Under the pieces are notes generated by a model, which was given only the letters and a program-made list of their open reading frames with translations, did not search any database and was not told the origin of the DNA. Below, piece after piece: positions 33,901 to 41,343 of a stretch of 64,000 bases of DNA (within the stretch, counting starts at the first letter, position 1; each line of letters opens with the position of its first letter). Origin of the DNA: an uncultured Alistipes sp. (GTDB lineage: Bacteria > Bacteroidota > Bacteroidia > Bacteroidales > Rikenellaceae); NCBI GenBank assembly GCA_947573795.1, contig CANPHE010000006.1:1-64000 (forward strand), given 5' to 3'. A program made the position numbers and the translations under genes.

Positions 33901-34698
33901 TCGGGTGCCGCGCAGAGTGTTTCGGCCGGTGCGAAGGCGCTTATGCCCGCCTTCGGATTCACGGGCAGCTACGTGCAGAACCTCGGTACCTCCGTACCGC
34001 GCGATACGAAGAAGGTATTGTGCCTGGGCAACTCGTTCTCCTATTACAGCAATCCGGTGTGGATGCTCAAGGAGATCGCTTGGCGCGAGGGCCACTACCT
34101 GAAGATCAAGGCTCACCTGAAAGGGTCGCAGACCTTGACGCAGCACCAGTCGCTCGCCATGTCGCTCGATGCCGTGGGCGAAGGCGGCTACGACTATGCG
34201 TTCCTCCAGGATCAGAGCCAGAACCCCGCGACCTACGGCCGCGACGCTACGGCGTCGATCCTCTCGGGATTCACGACGCTCGCCGGGAAGGTGCGCGAGG
34301 CATCGCCCGCCTGTCGGGTGGTACTCGAACAGACGTGGGCCTTCTCGGCCAGCAGCTACGGCGGATTCACCGATTTCGCGACCTTCGACGCCCTGCTGCG
34401 CAAGGGCGCCCGCGAGATGGCCGAAGCCGGTTCGGCCTGGGTGTCGCCCATCGGCGAGGCGTTCCGCGAGGTGCGTGCCGGATCGTCGGGCATCAACCTC
34501 TACTACACGGACAGCAAACACCAGTCGGAATACGGCGCTTACCTGAAGGCTTGCGTGAACTACCTCGTGCTGTTCGGCGAACGCTTCGGCAGCGATCCGG
34601 CCGATTGCGGTCTCGACGCCACGAAAGCGGCTTATCTCCGCTCGGTGGCCGAGCAGGTGGTATTGGGTCATGAGGACGATTATCTGATCCGCCGTTAA
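30976..34698 (+). CDS. Fimbrillin-like/GLUG/BACON lipoprotein with C-terminal SGNH/DUF4886 domain
   Basis: A 1240-residue lipoprotein (GLMGC). Unlike its three neighbours, residues about 25-290 resemble fimbrillin/Mfa-like adhesin domains (TRTDIEEGKSTWQAGDRI, then HMTFRNIFSVMELRV). A GLUG module starts at about 296 (TADDLVDFAAAVNANQ, TPIGLATFSW, FDGQGHTIRNL). A BACON-like domain lies at about 700-800, then an extra beta-sandwich to about 1000. A DUF4886/SGNH domain closes the protein (VLCLGNSFSYYSN near 1014, FLQDQSQNP, and a YYTDSKHQSEYGAYL end motif with Asp and His). It starts 5 bases after the previous stop. It looks like a chimera joining an adhesin N-terminus to the family scaffold. Confidence 0.82.
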   Translation: MKTEIISLLSAALGLMGCATSPELAEPMRPATEIPGAVGLVIEASCPEMTRTDIEEGKSTWQAGDRITVVYDGRAYEYTAAEAGETTRFASTAGIESYDASRSLVAYYPETTVEGVVSIAAEREIALSGDDQRNAACAPLVGVPAEGAPTDGALHMTFRNIFSVMELRVDAGELASAAESLRVEPADAESFEGWITFTGTVDAQTLALTAAENGTGKELLLRFAEGVDLRKPQTIKFPVGRFSSPAGLALTLRTADGKEYTKKVYKSGVVTYTEQNGVFRAKHLAKALYAFSAQGGGIATADDLVDFAAAVNANQSTAPWQNEEGTVVLLDDIDMAEVKDWTPIGLATFSWKSNKLTIDSGNPFTGRFDGQGHTIRNLKMECRTAAASTAYGLFGAVADGGVVENLVFDESCSLTVKATQGADCGIAAGLVYDATVRSIVNRAALNFDGAAPDNVRMTLAMVGFAFAREKGATIEELVNYGKVTATSGGNTKSNGAAVHPAGIVGFSTNYTGKTTEVRIAKCVNYGDLETETGRVSGIVASANRYTSVEECVNWGESVNVFATSGSARLGNITCIAGTGSKLRGCINRGNLISKTEGAAGGVVCLVNDDNNSFVGCENYGLVITDRTSYRGTFFGQCNKAAQFEACIAQGDLGTYEGGSYSLVGVNYANYMNYIGDHNANAVNVNSQTIRYYPVGSSVPAEAEFGVKPSAVEFDAQGSDVAVVQLSSIDWDWTVTADAAWVHIADLEGAALAGGEKDPGIQYVQLSADANNATEVRRATVTFASTDGQQKATVSVSQQARGAAFPSKWVFQASTLPGYQTKWVSDNTIPATSGASGYISVVRGEKNADAPFTRSIDSNKPAVATLVEGDYWLYSFPVASFPAGSAVEFNATMNGEAASPKYYIVEYLDGGVWKCVEEDLRSATEDPTIRYTYKCSGLGSGGSYQVTTVMQTMRFSEAVTDGEVKIRCRAVGPYTCSGAAQSVSAGAKALMPAFGFTGSYVQNLGTSVPRDTKKVLCLGNSFSYYSNPVWMLKEIAWREGHYLKIKAHLKGSQTLTQHQSLAMSLDAVGEGGYDYAFLQDQSQNPATYGRDATASILSGFTTLAGKVREASPACRVVLEQTWAFSASSYGGFTDFATFDALLRKGAREMAEAGSAWVSPIGEAFREVRAGSSGINLYYTDSKHQSEYGAYLKACVNYLVLFGERFGSDPADCGLDATKAAYLRSVAEQVVLGHEDDYLIRR

Positions 34699-34744
34699 GC
34701 GTGCCGTCGGAATCCGGCCGGTTCGACCGAAACCGGCAATGTGA

Positions 34745-34783
34745 AGCGAGGCTGTCTGCGATTCGTCGGACAGCCTCGCTTTT
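34745..34783 (+). terminator. Terminator of the GLUG lipoprotein operon
   Basis: A 12-base perfect stem (AGCGAGGCTGTC / GACAGCCTCGCT) with a 12-base loop and a short T-tract, 47 bases after the last stop codon. Confidence 0.8.
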
Positions 34784-34820
34784 CGGTACATCGAACGGTT
34801 CGCCGGCGATCTGTGGACAC

Positions 34821-34850
34821 AAAAAAACGACAGAACCTAAGTTCTGCCGT
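34821..34850 (-). terminator. Terminator of tRNA-Ser
   Basis: A hairpin on the minus strand (CGGCAGAAC / GTTCTGTCG, one G-U pair) followed by seven T residues, 18 bases after the tRNA 3' end. Confidence 0.85.
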
Positions 34851-34867
34851 CGCGATACACCTCGAAG

Positions 34868-34952
34868 CGGAAAGAGAGGGATTCGAACCCCCGGAACCTT
34901 GCAGTTCAACGGTTTTCAAGACCGCCGCGATCGACCACTCCGCCATCTTTCC
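34868..34952 (-). tRNA. tRNA-Ser (anticodon TGA)
   Basis: An 85-nt cloverleaf on the minus strand. The acceptor stem is GGAAAGA/TCTTTCC with discriminator G. The anticodon loop CTTGAAA carries TGA (plus-strand 34916-34918). The long variable arm typical of serine tRNAs is present (GAAC/GGTTC), as is the TTCGAAT T-loop. CCA is not encoded. It reads UCA and other UCN serine codons. Confidence 0.95.
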
Positions 34953-34966
34953 GAAACAAATCGTGA

Positions 34967-34998
34967 CAAATGTAACACCGATTTTCCATTTCGCCAAA
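34967..34998 (-). promoter_or_regulatory. Consensus promoter of tRNA-Ser
   Basis: On the minus strand TTTG (34998-34995), a 20-base spacer and TACATTTG (34974-34967), 14 bases before the tRNA 5' end. This is a full match to the Bacteroidota -33/-7 pattern. Confidence 0.8.
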
Positions 34999-35090
34999 TC
35001 TTGAACGGCTTTTCGCACGACGGAATATCGCTCCGCACCCCGAACTTCGGTATTTCGTCCCAAAATTCGCGGTTTCCGCCGGGAAAACAC

Positions 35091-35098
35091 TATCTTTG
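35091..35098 (+). promoter_or_regulatory. Putative -7 box of the aminotransferase gene
   Basis: TATCTTTG 27 bases before ATG 35126. No clear -33 element. Confidence 0.55.
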
Positions 35099-35125
35099 CC
35101 GCATATTCATAACGAATAATCTGCC

Positions 35126-36325
35126 ATGCCGAATATCTCCCAGCGCGCGGCGATCATGCCCGCTTCCCCCATACGCAAACTCGTCCCCCTGGCCGAGGCC
35201 GCCAAAGCGCGCGGTACGAAAATCTACCACCTCAACATCGGTCAGCCCGATCTGCCGACACCGCAGGAGGGACTCGACGCGCTGAAGCATATCGACCGCC
35301 AAATCCTCGAATACAGCCCCAGCGATGGCTACCGCTCGCTGCGCGAAAAGCTGGTCGGCTACTACGAGCAATACCAAATCCGTCTGACGGCCGACGATAT
35401 CATCGTCACCACGGGCGGTTCCGAGGCCGTGCTTTTCGCCTTCATGTCGTGTCTCAATCCGGGTGACGAAATCATCGTTCCCGAACCCGCCTATGCCAAC
35501 TACATGGCCTTCGCCGTCTCGGCGGGCGCTGTGATCCGGCCCGTAGTCTCGTCGATCGAGCAGGGGTTCGCACTGCCTGACGTCGAACAGTTCGAGGCGT
35601 TGATTAACGAGCGCACGCGCGGCATTCTGATCTGCAACCCCAACAATCCGACCGGATACCTCTACACCCGCAAGGAGATGAACCGCATTCGCGATCTGGT
35701 CCGCAAATACGACCTGTTTCTCTTTTCGGACGAGGTATACCGCGAATTCATCTATACCGGATCGCCTTATATCTCGGCCTGCCACTTGGAGGGCATCGAA
35801 CAGAACGTCGTGTTGATCGATTCGGTTTCGAAGCGTTATTCGGAGTGCGGCATCCGCATCGGTGCGCTGATAACCAAGAACCGGACGCTGCGTGACGCCG
35901 TGATGAAATTCTGCCAGGCACGTCTTTCGCCGCCGCTCATCGGCCAGATCGTGGCCGAAGCCTCGATGGACGCTCCGCGTACATACGCCATGGAGGTCTA
36001 CGAGGAGTATATCGAACGACGCAAATGCTTGATCGACGGTCTGAACCGCATTCCGGGCGTCTATTCGCCCATCCCGATGGGGGCGTTCTACACCGTGGCG
36101 CGGCTCCCGGTGGACGACAGCGACCGCTTCTGCGCCTGGTGTCTCGAAGAGTTCAGCTACGAAGGCGAAACGGTCATGCTCGCACCGGCTTCGGGTTTCT
36201 ATTCCGATCCCTCTTTCGGACGCAACGAGGTGCGTATCGCCTATGTCCTTCGAAAAGAGGACCTCGAACGGGCGCTCGTCGTACTCGCAAAGGCGCTCGA
36301 AGCCTATAATGCTCGCCGCGATTGA
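35126..36325 (+). CDS. Class I/II pyridoxal-phosphate aminotransferase
   Basis: A 399-residue fold-type I aminotransferase of the aspartate aminotransferase group. The PLP-lysine segment is DSVSKRYSECGIRIG. Other family parts are NIGQPDLPTP near the N-terminus, ICNPNNPTGYLYT (PLP-phosphate/substrate loop), FLFSDEVYREF and the C-terminal NEVRIAYVL with the substrate-carboxylate arginine. It moves amino groups between amino acids and 2-oxo acids in the cytoplasm. Aspartate is a plausible substrate but specificity is not set by sequence alone. It is transcribed alone from a TATCTTTG box. Confidence 0.93.
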   Translation: MPNISQRAAIMPASPIRKLVPLAEAAKARGTKIYHLNIGQPDLPTPQEGLDALKHIDRQILEYSPSDGYRSLREKLVGYYEQYQIRLTADDIIVTTGGSEAVLFAFMSCLNPGDEIIVPEPAYANYMAFAVSAGAVIRPVVSSIEQGFALPDVEQFEALINERTRGILICNPNNPTGYLYTRKEMNRIRDLVRKYDLFLFSDEVYREFIYTGSPYISACHLEGIEQNVVLIDSVSKRYSECGIRIGALITKNRTLRDAVMKFCQARLSPPLIGQIVAEASMDAPRTYAMEVYEEYIERRKCLIDGLNRIPGVYSPIPMGAFYTVARLPVDDSDRFCAWCLEEFSYEGETVMLAPASGFYSDPSFGRNEVRIAYVLRKEDLERALVVLAKALEAYNARRD

Positions 36326-36396
36326 GGCGTAGTTTGCCTTTTTCGGACTGCAATTCTTGTATTCGAAAACGGTTGTTCGGACGTTTTTCTGATTCC

Positions 36397-36424
36397 AAGC
36401 CCCTCCTTCGGGAGGGGTTTGGCG
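36397..36424. repeat. GC-rich palindromic intergenic repeat, second copy
   Basis: AAGCCCCTCC/GGAGGGG hairpin with TTTGG tail, closely matching 4246-4278. It lies upstream of the FadL-type gene promoter. The 356-base gap 36326-36681 otherwise holds the promoter at 36525-36556 and the leader repeat at 36595-36660. Confidence 0.65.
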
Positions 36425-36524
36425 TATGGCTGTATCCGGTAACGCAAAGGGCCGGCGGGCAATCGGTCATATCCTCCAATCTTAGGTCTTTTAATCCAAT
36501 TTTAAGGAATTTTAGGCCAAAATA

Positions 36525-36556
36525 TTTGGGCGAGGGGAATAGTTTTTCTACTTTTG
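36525..36556 (+). promoter_or_regulatory. Consensus promoter of the FadL-type gene
   Basis: TTTG at 36525-36528, a 20-base spacer and TACTTTTG at 36549-36556. A leader of about 120 bases follows, unusually long for this window, and contains the repeat at 36595-36660. Confidence 0.8.
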
Positions 36557-36594
36557 TCCCCGATTTGCGCAGCCCGCACGAGGCGCGCACGACC

Positions 36595-36660
36595 TTTTCG
36601 ATAAGCCGAGGGTGGAACCGGACTTGTTCGGGTGATGCCGAAGCGGGAAAAGGGACAAAA
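36595..36660 (+). repeat. Dispersed leader repeat, third copy
   Basis: A diverged copy of the 3232-3306 element in the same orientation relative to the downstream gene. It shares TTTTCGATAAGCCGAG, ACTTGTTCGGG and GCGGGAAAAGG with copy 1, with scattered changes between. It ends 21 bases before the FadL-type ATG. Confidence 0.75.
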
Positions 36661-36681
36661 AACAGAACCAAACCCTTTATT

Positions 36682-38157
36682 ATGAAAAAAATTCTCCTCG
36701 TTCTGGCCGCAGCGGCCTTCGCTACGGGAGCCAGCGCCGAAGGCTACCAGGTCAACAACATGTCGGCCAAACAAACCGGTATGGGCCATGTCGGCACGGC
36801 CATGAAACTCGATTCGGAATCCATCTTCTTCAATCCCGCCGCCGCATCGTTCCAGAAGTCGAAGTTCGATATTTCGGCCGGATTTACGGGCATCCTCGCC
36901 TCCTGCGCCTATCGCTCGCTGCCGACGCTGGCCAACGACTATACGAGCGGCCCGGCCGAGAAATCCGACAACAAACTCTCCACGCCGCTGCACGTCTACT
37001 TCAACTACAAACCCATCGAGCGCCTCTCCGTGGGTCTGGGATTCTTCACGCCCAACGGCTCGTCGATGCGCTGGAGCGACCAGTGGTCGGGCGCGCATCT
37101 GGTGCAGGAGATCAACCTCGCGGCCTATACCGTTCAGCCCACGGTGTCGTATCGCATCTGCGACCGGCTCTCGATCGGTGCGGGTCTGATGATTACGTGG
37201 GGTAATTTCGACCTTGCACGCTCGATGCTCTCGCCCACGACGATCACGGGGCTCGTGCAGACGATGATCGATCCGACGATCGGCCAGTTGCAGGGCGCGT
37301 TGAATGCCGGATATCCTCTTTCGGACGAGCAGCAGGCGATGCTTCAAACCTTGCAGGGTGCCAAGGGATTCCTCGAAGCCAACCGCGATCGTACGCTCGT
37401 GCTGGCCAAGCTCCAAGGCAATGCCGACGTAGCGGTGGGTGTCAACGCCGGTGCGATGTGGGATATTACGGACCAATGGTCGATCGGTATGACCTGGCGT
37501 TCGCGCATGAACATGCAGGTCGGCCGCGGTCATGCCACGATGAAGGTCGATCCGACGGCTGCGCAGCTCATCGCCCAACTCGGACAGCTCTCGCCCGGCA
37601 CGCAACTGCTGCCGCCGCTCGATAAGGGCACGTTCAACGCCGAGCTGCCCCTTCCGACGGTCGTCACGTGGGGCGTATCGTTCCGCCCGACGACGCGCTG
37701 GGAACTCGCCGTGGATCTGCAATGGTCCGGATGGTCGGCCTACAAGCGTCTCGACGTCAACTTCAACGAGCCCGAACTGGGCATCGCACCGATCCTTTCG
37801 GTGAAGAACTATTCGAATACGCTGGCGTTCCGTTTCGGCGGCCAGTATCGTGCGACGGATTTCCTGACGGCCCGCATGGGTATGTACGTCGACGAGAGCC
37901 CCGTAGACAGCAACTACCTCAATCCCGAGACGCCTTCGATGACCAAAGTGGCCTATACGGCCGGTCTGAGCCTGCGTCCCACGAAGTGCATGTCGATCGA
38001 CCTGGCTTATTGCTACGTCTCCTCGGCCGATCCCGAACGTACGGGCTCCTATCCGATTTACCAGTACGGCAATCCGACCCAGCTGACCGAGGTTTTCTCG
38101 GGCAACTACAAGCTGCATGCGAACGTCTTCTCCATAGGCGTAGGATTCCGCTTCTGA
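36682..38157 (+). CDS. FadL/OmpP1-type outer membrane transporter
   Basis: A 491-residue outer-membrane beta-barrel of the FadL/OmpP1/TodX family, which carries long-chain fatty acids and other hydrophobic compounds across the outer membrane. A signal peptide ends near GASAEGYQVN, and the mature protein starts with the family-type GYQVNNMSAKQTGMG hatch segment and an FFNPAAASF stretch. The C-terminus ends in FSIGVGFRF, a barrel-closing strand with terminal Phe. Start ATG 36682 follows the leader repeat. The much longer upstream in-frame extension has no homology. fabI lies 49 bases downstream with its own promoter. Confidence 0.92.
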   Translation: MKKILLVLAAAAFATGASAEGYQVNNMSAKQTGMGHVGTAMKLDSESIFFNPAAASFQKSKFDISAGFTGILASCAYRSLPTLANDYTSGPAEKSDNKLSTPLHVYFNYKPIERLSVGLGFFTPNGSSMRWSDQWSGAHLVQEINLAAYTVQPTVSYRICDRLSIGAGLMITWGNFDLARSMLSPTTITGLVQTMIDPTIGQLQGALNAGYPLSDEQQAMLQTLQGAKGFLEANRDRTLVLAKLQGNADVAVGVNAGAMWDITDQWSIGMTWRSRMNMQVGRGHATMKVDPTAAQLIAQLGQLSPGTQLLPPLDKGTFNAELPLPTVVTWGVSFRPTTRWELAVDLQWSGWSAYKRLDVNFNEPELGIAPILSVKNYSNTLAFRFGGQYRATDFLTARMGMYVDESPVDSNYLNPETPSMTKVAYTAGLSLRPTKCMSIDLAYCYVSSADPERTGSYPIYQYGNPTQLTEVFSGNYKLHANVFSIGVGFRF

Positions 38158-38175
38158 GAGTTTCGAAAAAAACGC

Positions 38176-38183
38176 TATCTTTG
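38176..38183 (+). promoter_or_regulatory. Putative -7 box of fabI
   Basis: TATCTTTG 23 bases before ATG 38207, in the short gap after the FadL-type gene. Confidence 0.6.
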
Positions 38184-38206
38184 CCCCGATTTTTATCAAG
38201 GAAAAT

Positions 38207-39076
38207 ATGGCAAATAATTTACTGAAAGGAAAGAAAGGTCTGATCTTCGGCGCGCTCAACGAGCAGTCGATCGCCTGGAAGGTGGCCGAACGTGCTGTGG
38301 AAGAAGGTGCCGAAATCGTGCTGACGAATACCGCCGTATCCATCCGTATGGGAACGATCGGTCAGCTGGCCGAGAAGTGCAATACGATCGTCGTACCGGC
38401 CGATGCGACCAGCGTAGCCGATCTGGAAAACCTGATCGACCGCACGATGGAGCATTTCGGCGGGAAGTTCGATTTCATGCTCCACTCGATCGGCATGTCG
38501 CCCAACGTCCGCAAAGGACGCAAATACGACGATCTGGACTACGACTATCTGCAAAAGACGCTCGATATCTCGGCGATCTCGTTCCACAAAGCCATTCAGG
38601 TAGCCCGCAAGAAGGACGCCATCAACGAATGGGGTTCGATCGTGGCGCTCTCCTACATCGCAGCACAGCGTACGCTTTACGGCTATAACGACATGGCCGA
38701 TGCCAAGGCGCTGCTCGAATCGATCGCCCGCAGCTTCGGATATATCTACGGCCGTGAGAAACACGTGCGTATCAACACCGTATCGCAGTCGCCCACGCAG
38801 ACGACGGCCGGCAGCGGCGTGCTGGGACTGGGCGATTTGATGTCGTTCGCCGAAAATATGTCGCCGCTGGGCAACGCCACGGCGGAGGACTGCGCCGACT
38901 ACGTGTTGACGCTCTTCTCGGATTTCACGCGCAAGGTGACGATGCAGAATCTCTATCACGACGGCGGATTCTCGTCGATGGGTATGAGCCGCCGCGCAAT
39001 GAAGACCTATGAGAAGGGCATGCGGTTCGAGGACGTGACCGAACACCAATTCCCCTTCGGCAAGAACGTCGAGTAA
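38207..39076 (+). CDS. fabI: Enoyl-[acyl-carrier-protein] reductase (NADH)
   Basis: A 289-residue FabI-type enoyl-ACP reductase, reducing the trans-2 double bond in the last step of each fatty-acid elongation round. The start MANNLLKGKKGLIFGALNEQS has the GxxxxxSIAW cofactor motif of FabI. The MLHSIGMSPN segment and a FabI-like Tyr-x6-Lys active-site pattern (YGYNDMADAK) are present, and the long tail extends somewhat beyond E. coli FabI. Adjacent to the FadL-type transporter, which may be no more than chance. It ends before a strong hairpin at 39186. Confidence 0.95.
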   Translation: MANNLLKGKKGLIFGALNEQSIAWKVAERAVEEGAEIVLTNTAVSIRMGTIGQLAEKCNTIVVPADATSVADLENLIDRTMEHFGGKFDFMLHSIGMSPNVRKGRKYDDLDYDYLQKTLDISAISFHKAIQVARKKDAINEWGSIVALSYIAAQRTLYGYNDMADAKALLESIARSFGYIYGREKHVRINTVSQSPTQTTAGSGVLGLGDLMSFAENMSPLGNATAEDCADYVLTLFSDFTRKVTMQNLYHDGGFSSMGMSRRAMKTYEKGMRFEDVTEHQFPFGKNVE

Positions 39077-39185
39077 AGGGTTTTCGCATCGATCCCCGAG
39101 GGTCGTCGTTTTAGGGACCAGGGAGCTCGAAAGGTTGAATGCTCCCGACCAGGCGAAGGAACTATCCCCGGAGTCTGTGAAATGA

Positions 39186-39226
39186 GGAATCGCCCCTGTC
39201 GAACAAGTTTCGACAGGGGCGATTCC
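39186..39226. terminator. Long perfect hairpin between fabI and the glycan locus
   Basis: An 18-base perfect stem (GGAATCGCCCCTGTCGAA with its complement at 39209-39226) and a 5-base loop, without a T-run on either side. It separates two convergent transcripts (fabI and the 39356 gene), so a bidirectional stop or mRNA 3'-end protector is likely. The 100 bases before it hold a second weaker stem (GGGAGC/GCTCCC near 39122-39150) and no gene. Confidence 0.65.
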
Positions 39227-39355
39227 GTTAAAATCGGGGAGGATGATTCGACGTATGATTCCCTAAAACCACGAAGTAAAGTACAGCCTTCCCATCTTCA
39301 GCAGCTCGAAACTTCGGTATAACCTGCCAGCCACCGAAGACAAATTTCAAACGAA

Positions 39356-40645
39356 TTACTTAAACCGGCGACATTCTCCGATGCCGTCGGCCGAAGCCGT
39401 TCCCGTGCGGAAGATGCGGTAACCGGGCCCGCGACTGCGAATGCGCAACGTATGCGGATCGATTCGCCGAATGCGGAGATCGCCGCAGCCGTCGATCTCC
39501 CGCAACGATCGCAAGGACCTGCCGGGAAGTGTCACGGTGCGGTCGCAAGCCTTTTTGCAGTCGATGAAAAGCACCCGACCGTCGCCTTCGATCCCTTCGT
39601 AACAGAACAATTCATCATCGTCCGCAATCGGATCGACGAACCAGGTGTAGACTCCGCGCCAGCGCACCGAATCCCCGTCACGCACCTCGCGACCGGCAAT
39701 CAAGCGGTGGTAAGATTTCCCGGAGGAGTTGCCGATGAAAACCGCATCGGCATCGGTGAGCAAGCCGTGATCGCCAGCGCCTTCGGGCAGCAGCCACGTC
39801 GATTGATATCCGCAGTCGTTTTTCTCGACGAAACGCCGAAAAGCGGGATGGTCCCCCTTCGTGAAATGCGAAACGCGATCTTGGGGCGTCCAGTCGGCGT
39901 AGGCGCCGCCGGGAGTAAGGGTACGGATCTCGTCGCAGAACATCGACTGCATGCCGTAGTAAGTCCTCACGGTAGCGGGTTCGGTGTTGAGGAAACGGTG
40001 CGACACGGCGACCTCGATGTTGTTCTCGCGAATGCAATAGGTGACCCGCTCGGTACAAAACGGCCGAACGGGGCGTTCGTGTCCCGCGGAATCTGCCACA
40101 GGATAGCGCGGGTCCAAAAGCCGGTTTTCGACCCGGATCGTCACCTCGCGAGCCCGCAGCGTCGTGTCGCGGTCGAGGGGGTGTCCGTCGGCCGAAATCG
40201 TCGCATCGATGTGGCGGGCCGTGCGGGCGACGCCGCGCTCCCGGTAGGTGTGGTTGGCACCGATCCACCCCCAGCCCTCGATCGCCAGGGGGCCGATGTT
40301 ATCGCTCGTAGCCCGGTTGAGAAGGATTTCCGTCCTGCCGTCGTCGCTCGGGGCGTTGTCGTCACACTCCCGACCGCAGCGTTCGCCGACGGCGACTTCG
40401 TAGAAGGTGAACAGTTCGTTGAACATGCACCGCCGGAACAGGTAGCGGAACACCCGCCGGTCGCGGTCCTCGAACCGGATATGGAGCTCGTCGCCCCGGC
40501 GCGTGACGGCGAGCGTTCCCAGAGCGTCAGGGGCCGAAACGGCCGCAGCCCGGGATGCTTCCGGGGCGGAGGCATTTCGGGCTGCGGTGATCCGTTCCGT
40601 CGCTGCGAACAGCAGCACGGCGAGCGGAAGCAGACGAAAGAGCAT
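39356..40645 (-). CDS. Secreted protein of unknown function, last gene of the glycan locus
   Basis: A 429-residue protein with a signal peptide (LLPLAVLLFAATERITAA). I do not recognise the family. It looks beta-rich and contains FEDRDRRVFRYLFRR, a GWGWIGANHTYRERG segment, an ATVRTYYGMQSMFCDE stretch and conserved-looking Trp/Asp pairs (DSVRWRGVYTWFVDP). It could be a glycan-binding or lyase-like protein, but nothing catalytic can be pointed to. It is the 3'-most gene of the leftward locus, 7 bases after the SGNH gene, and is probably translated from the same transcript. Confidence 0.65.
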   Translation of the reverse strand: MLFRLLPLAVLLFAATERITAARNASAPEASRAAAVSAPDALGTLAVTRRGDELHIRFEDRDRRVFRYLFRRCMFNELFTFYEVAVGERCGRECDDNAPSDDGRTEILLNRATSDNIGPLAIEGWGWIGANHTYRERGVARTARHIDATISADGHPLDRDTTLRAREVTIRVENRLLDPRYPVADSAGHERPVRPFCTERVTYCIRENNIEVAVSHRFLNTEPATVRTYYGMQSMFCDEIRTLTPGGAYADWTPQDRVSHFTKGDHPAFRRFVEKNDCGYQSTWLLPEGAGDHGLLTDADAVFIGNSSGKSYHRLIAGREVRDGDSVRWRGVYTWFVDPIADDDELFCYEGIEGDGRVLFIDCKKACDRTVTLPGRSLRSLREIDGCGDLRIRRIDPHTLRIRSRGPGYRIFRTGTASADGIGECRRFK

Positions 40646-40652
40646 ACTTACG

Positions 40653-41324
40653 CTACTTCATGTAGGGTTTCATGTAAGGACGCAAGGTCTCGACCCACAC
40701 GGCGTAACCCGGTCCCGTCAGGTGGATACCGTCCTGGGTATACTCCGCAGGCAGTGCCCCGTCGCTCTGAATGGCGCTCCAGATATCGACATAAGGCAGT
40801 CCGCGACGCTCGGCCATTTCGCGCAATACGGTATTGAACCCGGCGATGCGGCTGTTCTTGCCCGTGAAGTATTCGCTCCGATCCTCGATGACCGGCAGCA
40901 AACTCTGGATATAGACCTTCGTGCGGGGACTCTCTCGGGCGATGATGTCGAGCATGCGTTCGTACTGTTCGAGCAGTTTCTCGTAAGTCGTCTTCGAGAA
41001 GATCAAATCGTTGACGCCCGCCATGATGAACAGGGCTTTCGGTTTGCCCGAGAGGATGGTTTCCAGACGGGCGATCATGCCCGATACGCAGTCGCCGCCG
41101 ATGCCGCGGTTGAGCACGTAGGCCGGCTGGAAATATTCGCCCCACAGGCCCCGTTCGGTAAGGCTGTTGCCCAGCATCACGATGTTGTGCTTCTTGACGG
41201 GCGTAAGTTCGTAGAAGGCGCGCCGCACCGGATAATAGGTCTTGTCGATTCTCAGCGTATCGACCTGTGCCGAAACTCCGGTCGCGGTAGCGACGGCCAA
41301 CAGAAAGAGTGCGATTTTTTTCAT
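40653..41324 (-). CDS. Secreted SGNH/GDSL esterase
   Basis: A 223-residue SGNH hydrolase with a signal peptide ending TGVSAQ. Block I MLGNSLTERG (Ser), the GIGGDC loop with Gly, GVNDL (block III Asn) and a C-terminal DGIHLTGPGY block V (Asp-His) are all present, so it should be active. It resembles O-acetyl esterases of polysaccharide loci and sialate O-acetylesterases of nan clusters. Either an acetylated HexNAc or sialic acid could be the substrate, and this is inference. It lies 19 bases downstream of the AGE-family epimerase gene. Confidence 0.88.
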   Translation of the reverse strand: MKKIALFLLAVATATGVSAQVDTLRIDKTYYPVRRAFYELTPVKKHNIVMLGNSLTERGLWGEYFQPAYVLNRGIGGDCVSGMIARLETILSGKPKALFIMAGVNDLIFSKTTYEKLLEQYERMLDIIARESPRTKVYIQSLLPVIEDRSEYFTGKNSRIAGFNTVLREMAERRGLPYVDIWSAIQSDGALPAEYTQDGIHLTGPGYAVWVETLRPYMKPYMK

Positions 41325-41343
41325 GGTATGGTTGTTTTAGCGG

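Noticed and set aside
20961..34698. Reading the GLUG repeats as a CRISPR-like or DNA tandem-repeat array
   Set aside because: The repeats are protein-level and diverged at the DNA level, lie within open reading frames, and have no regular spacers.
34868..34952. tRNA-Ser as a phage or island attachment site
   Set aside because: No integrase, direct repeat of the tRNA 3' end or composition change follows on either side.
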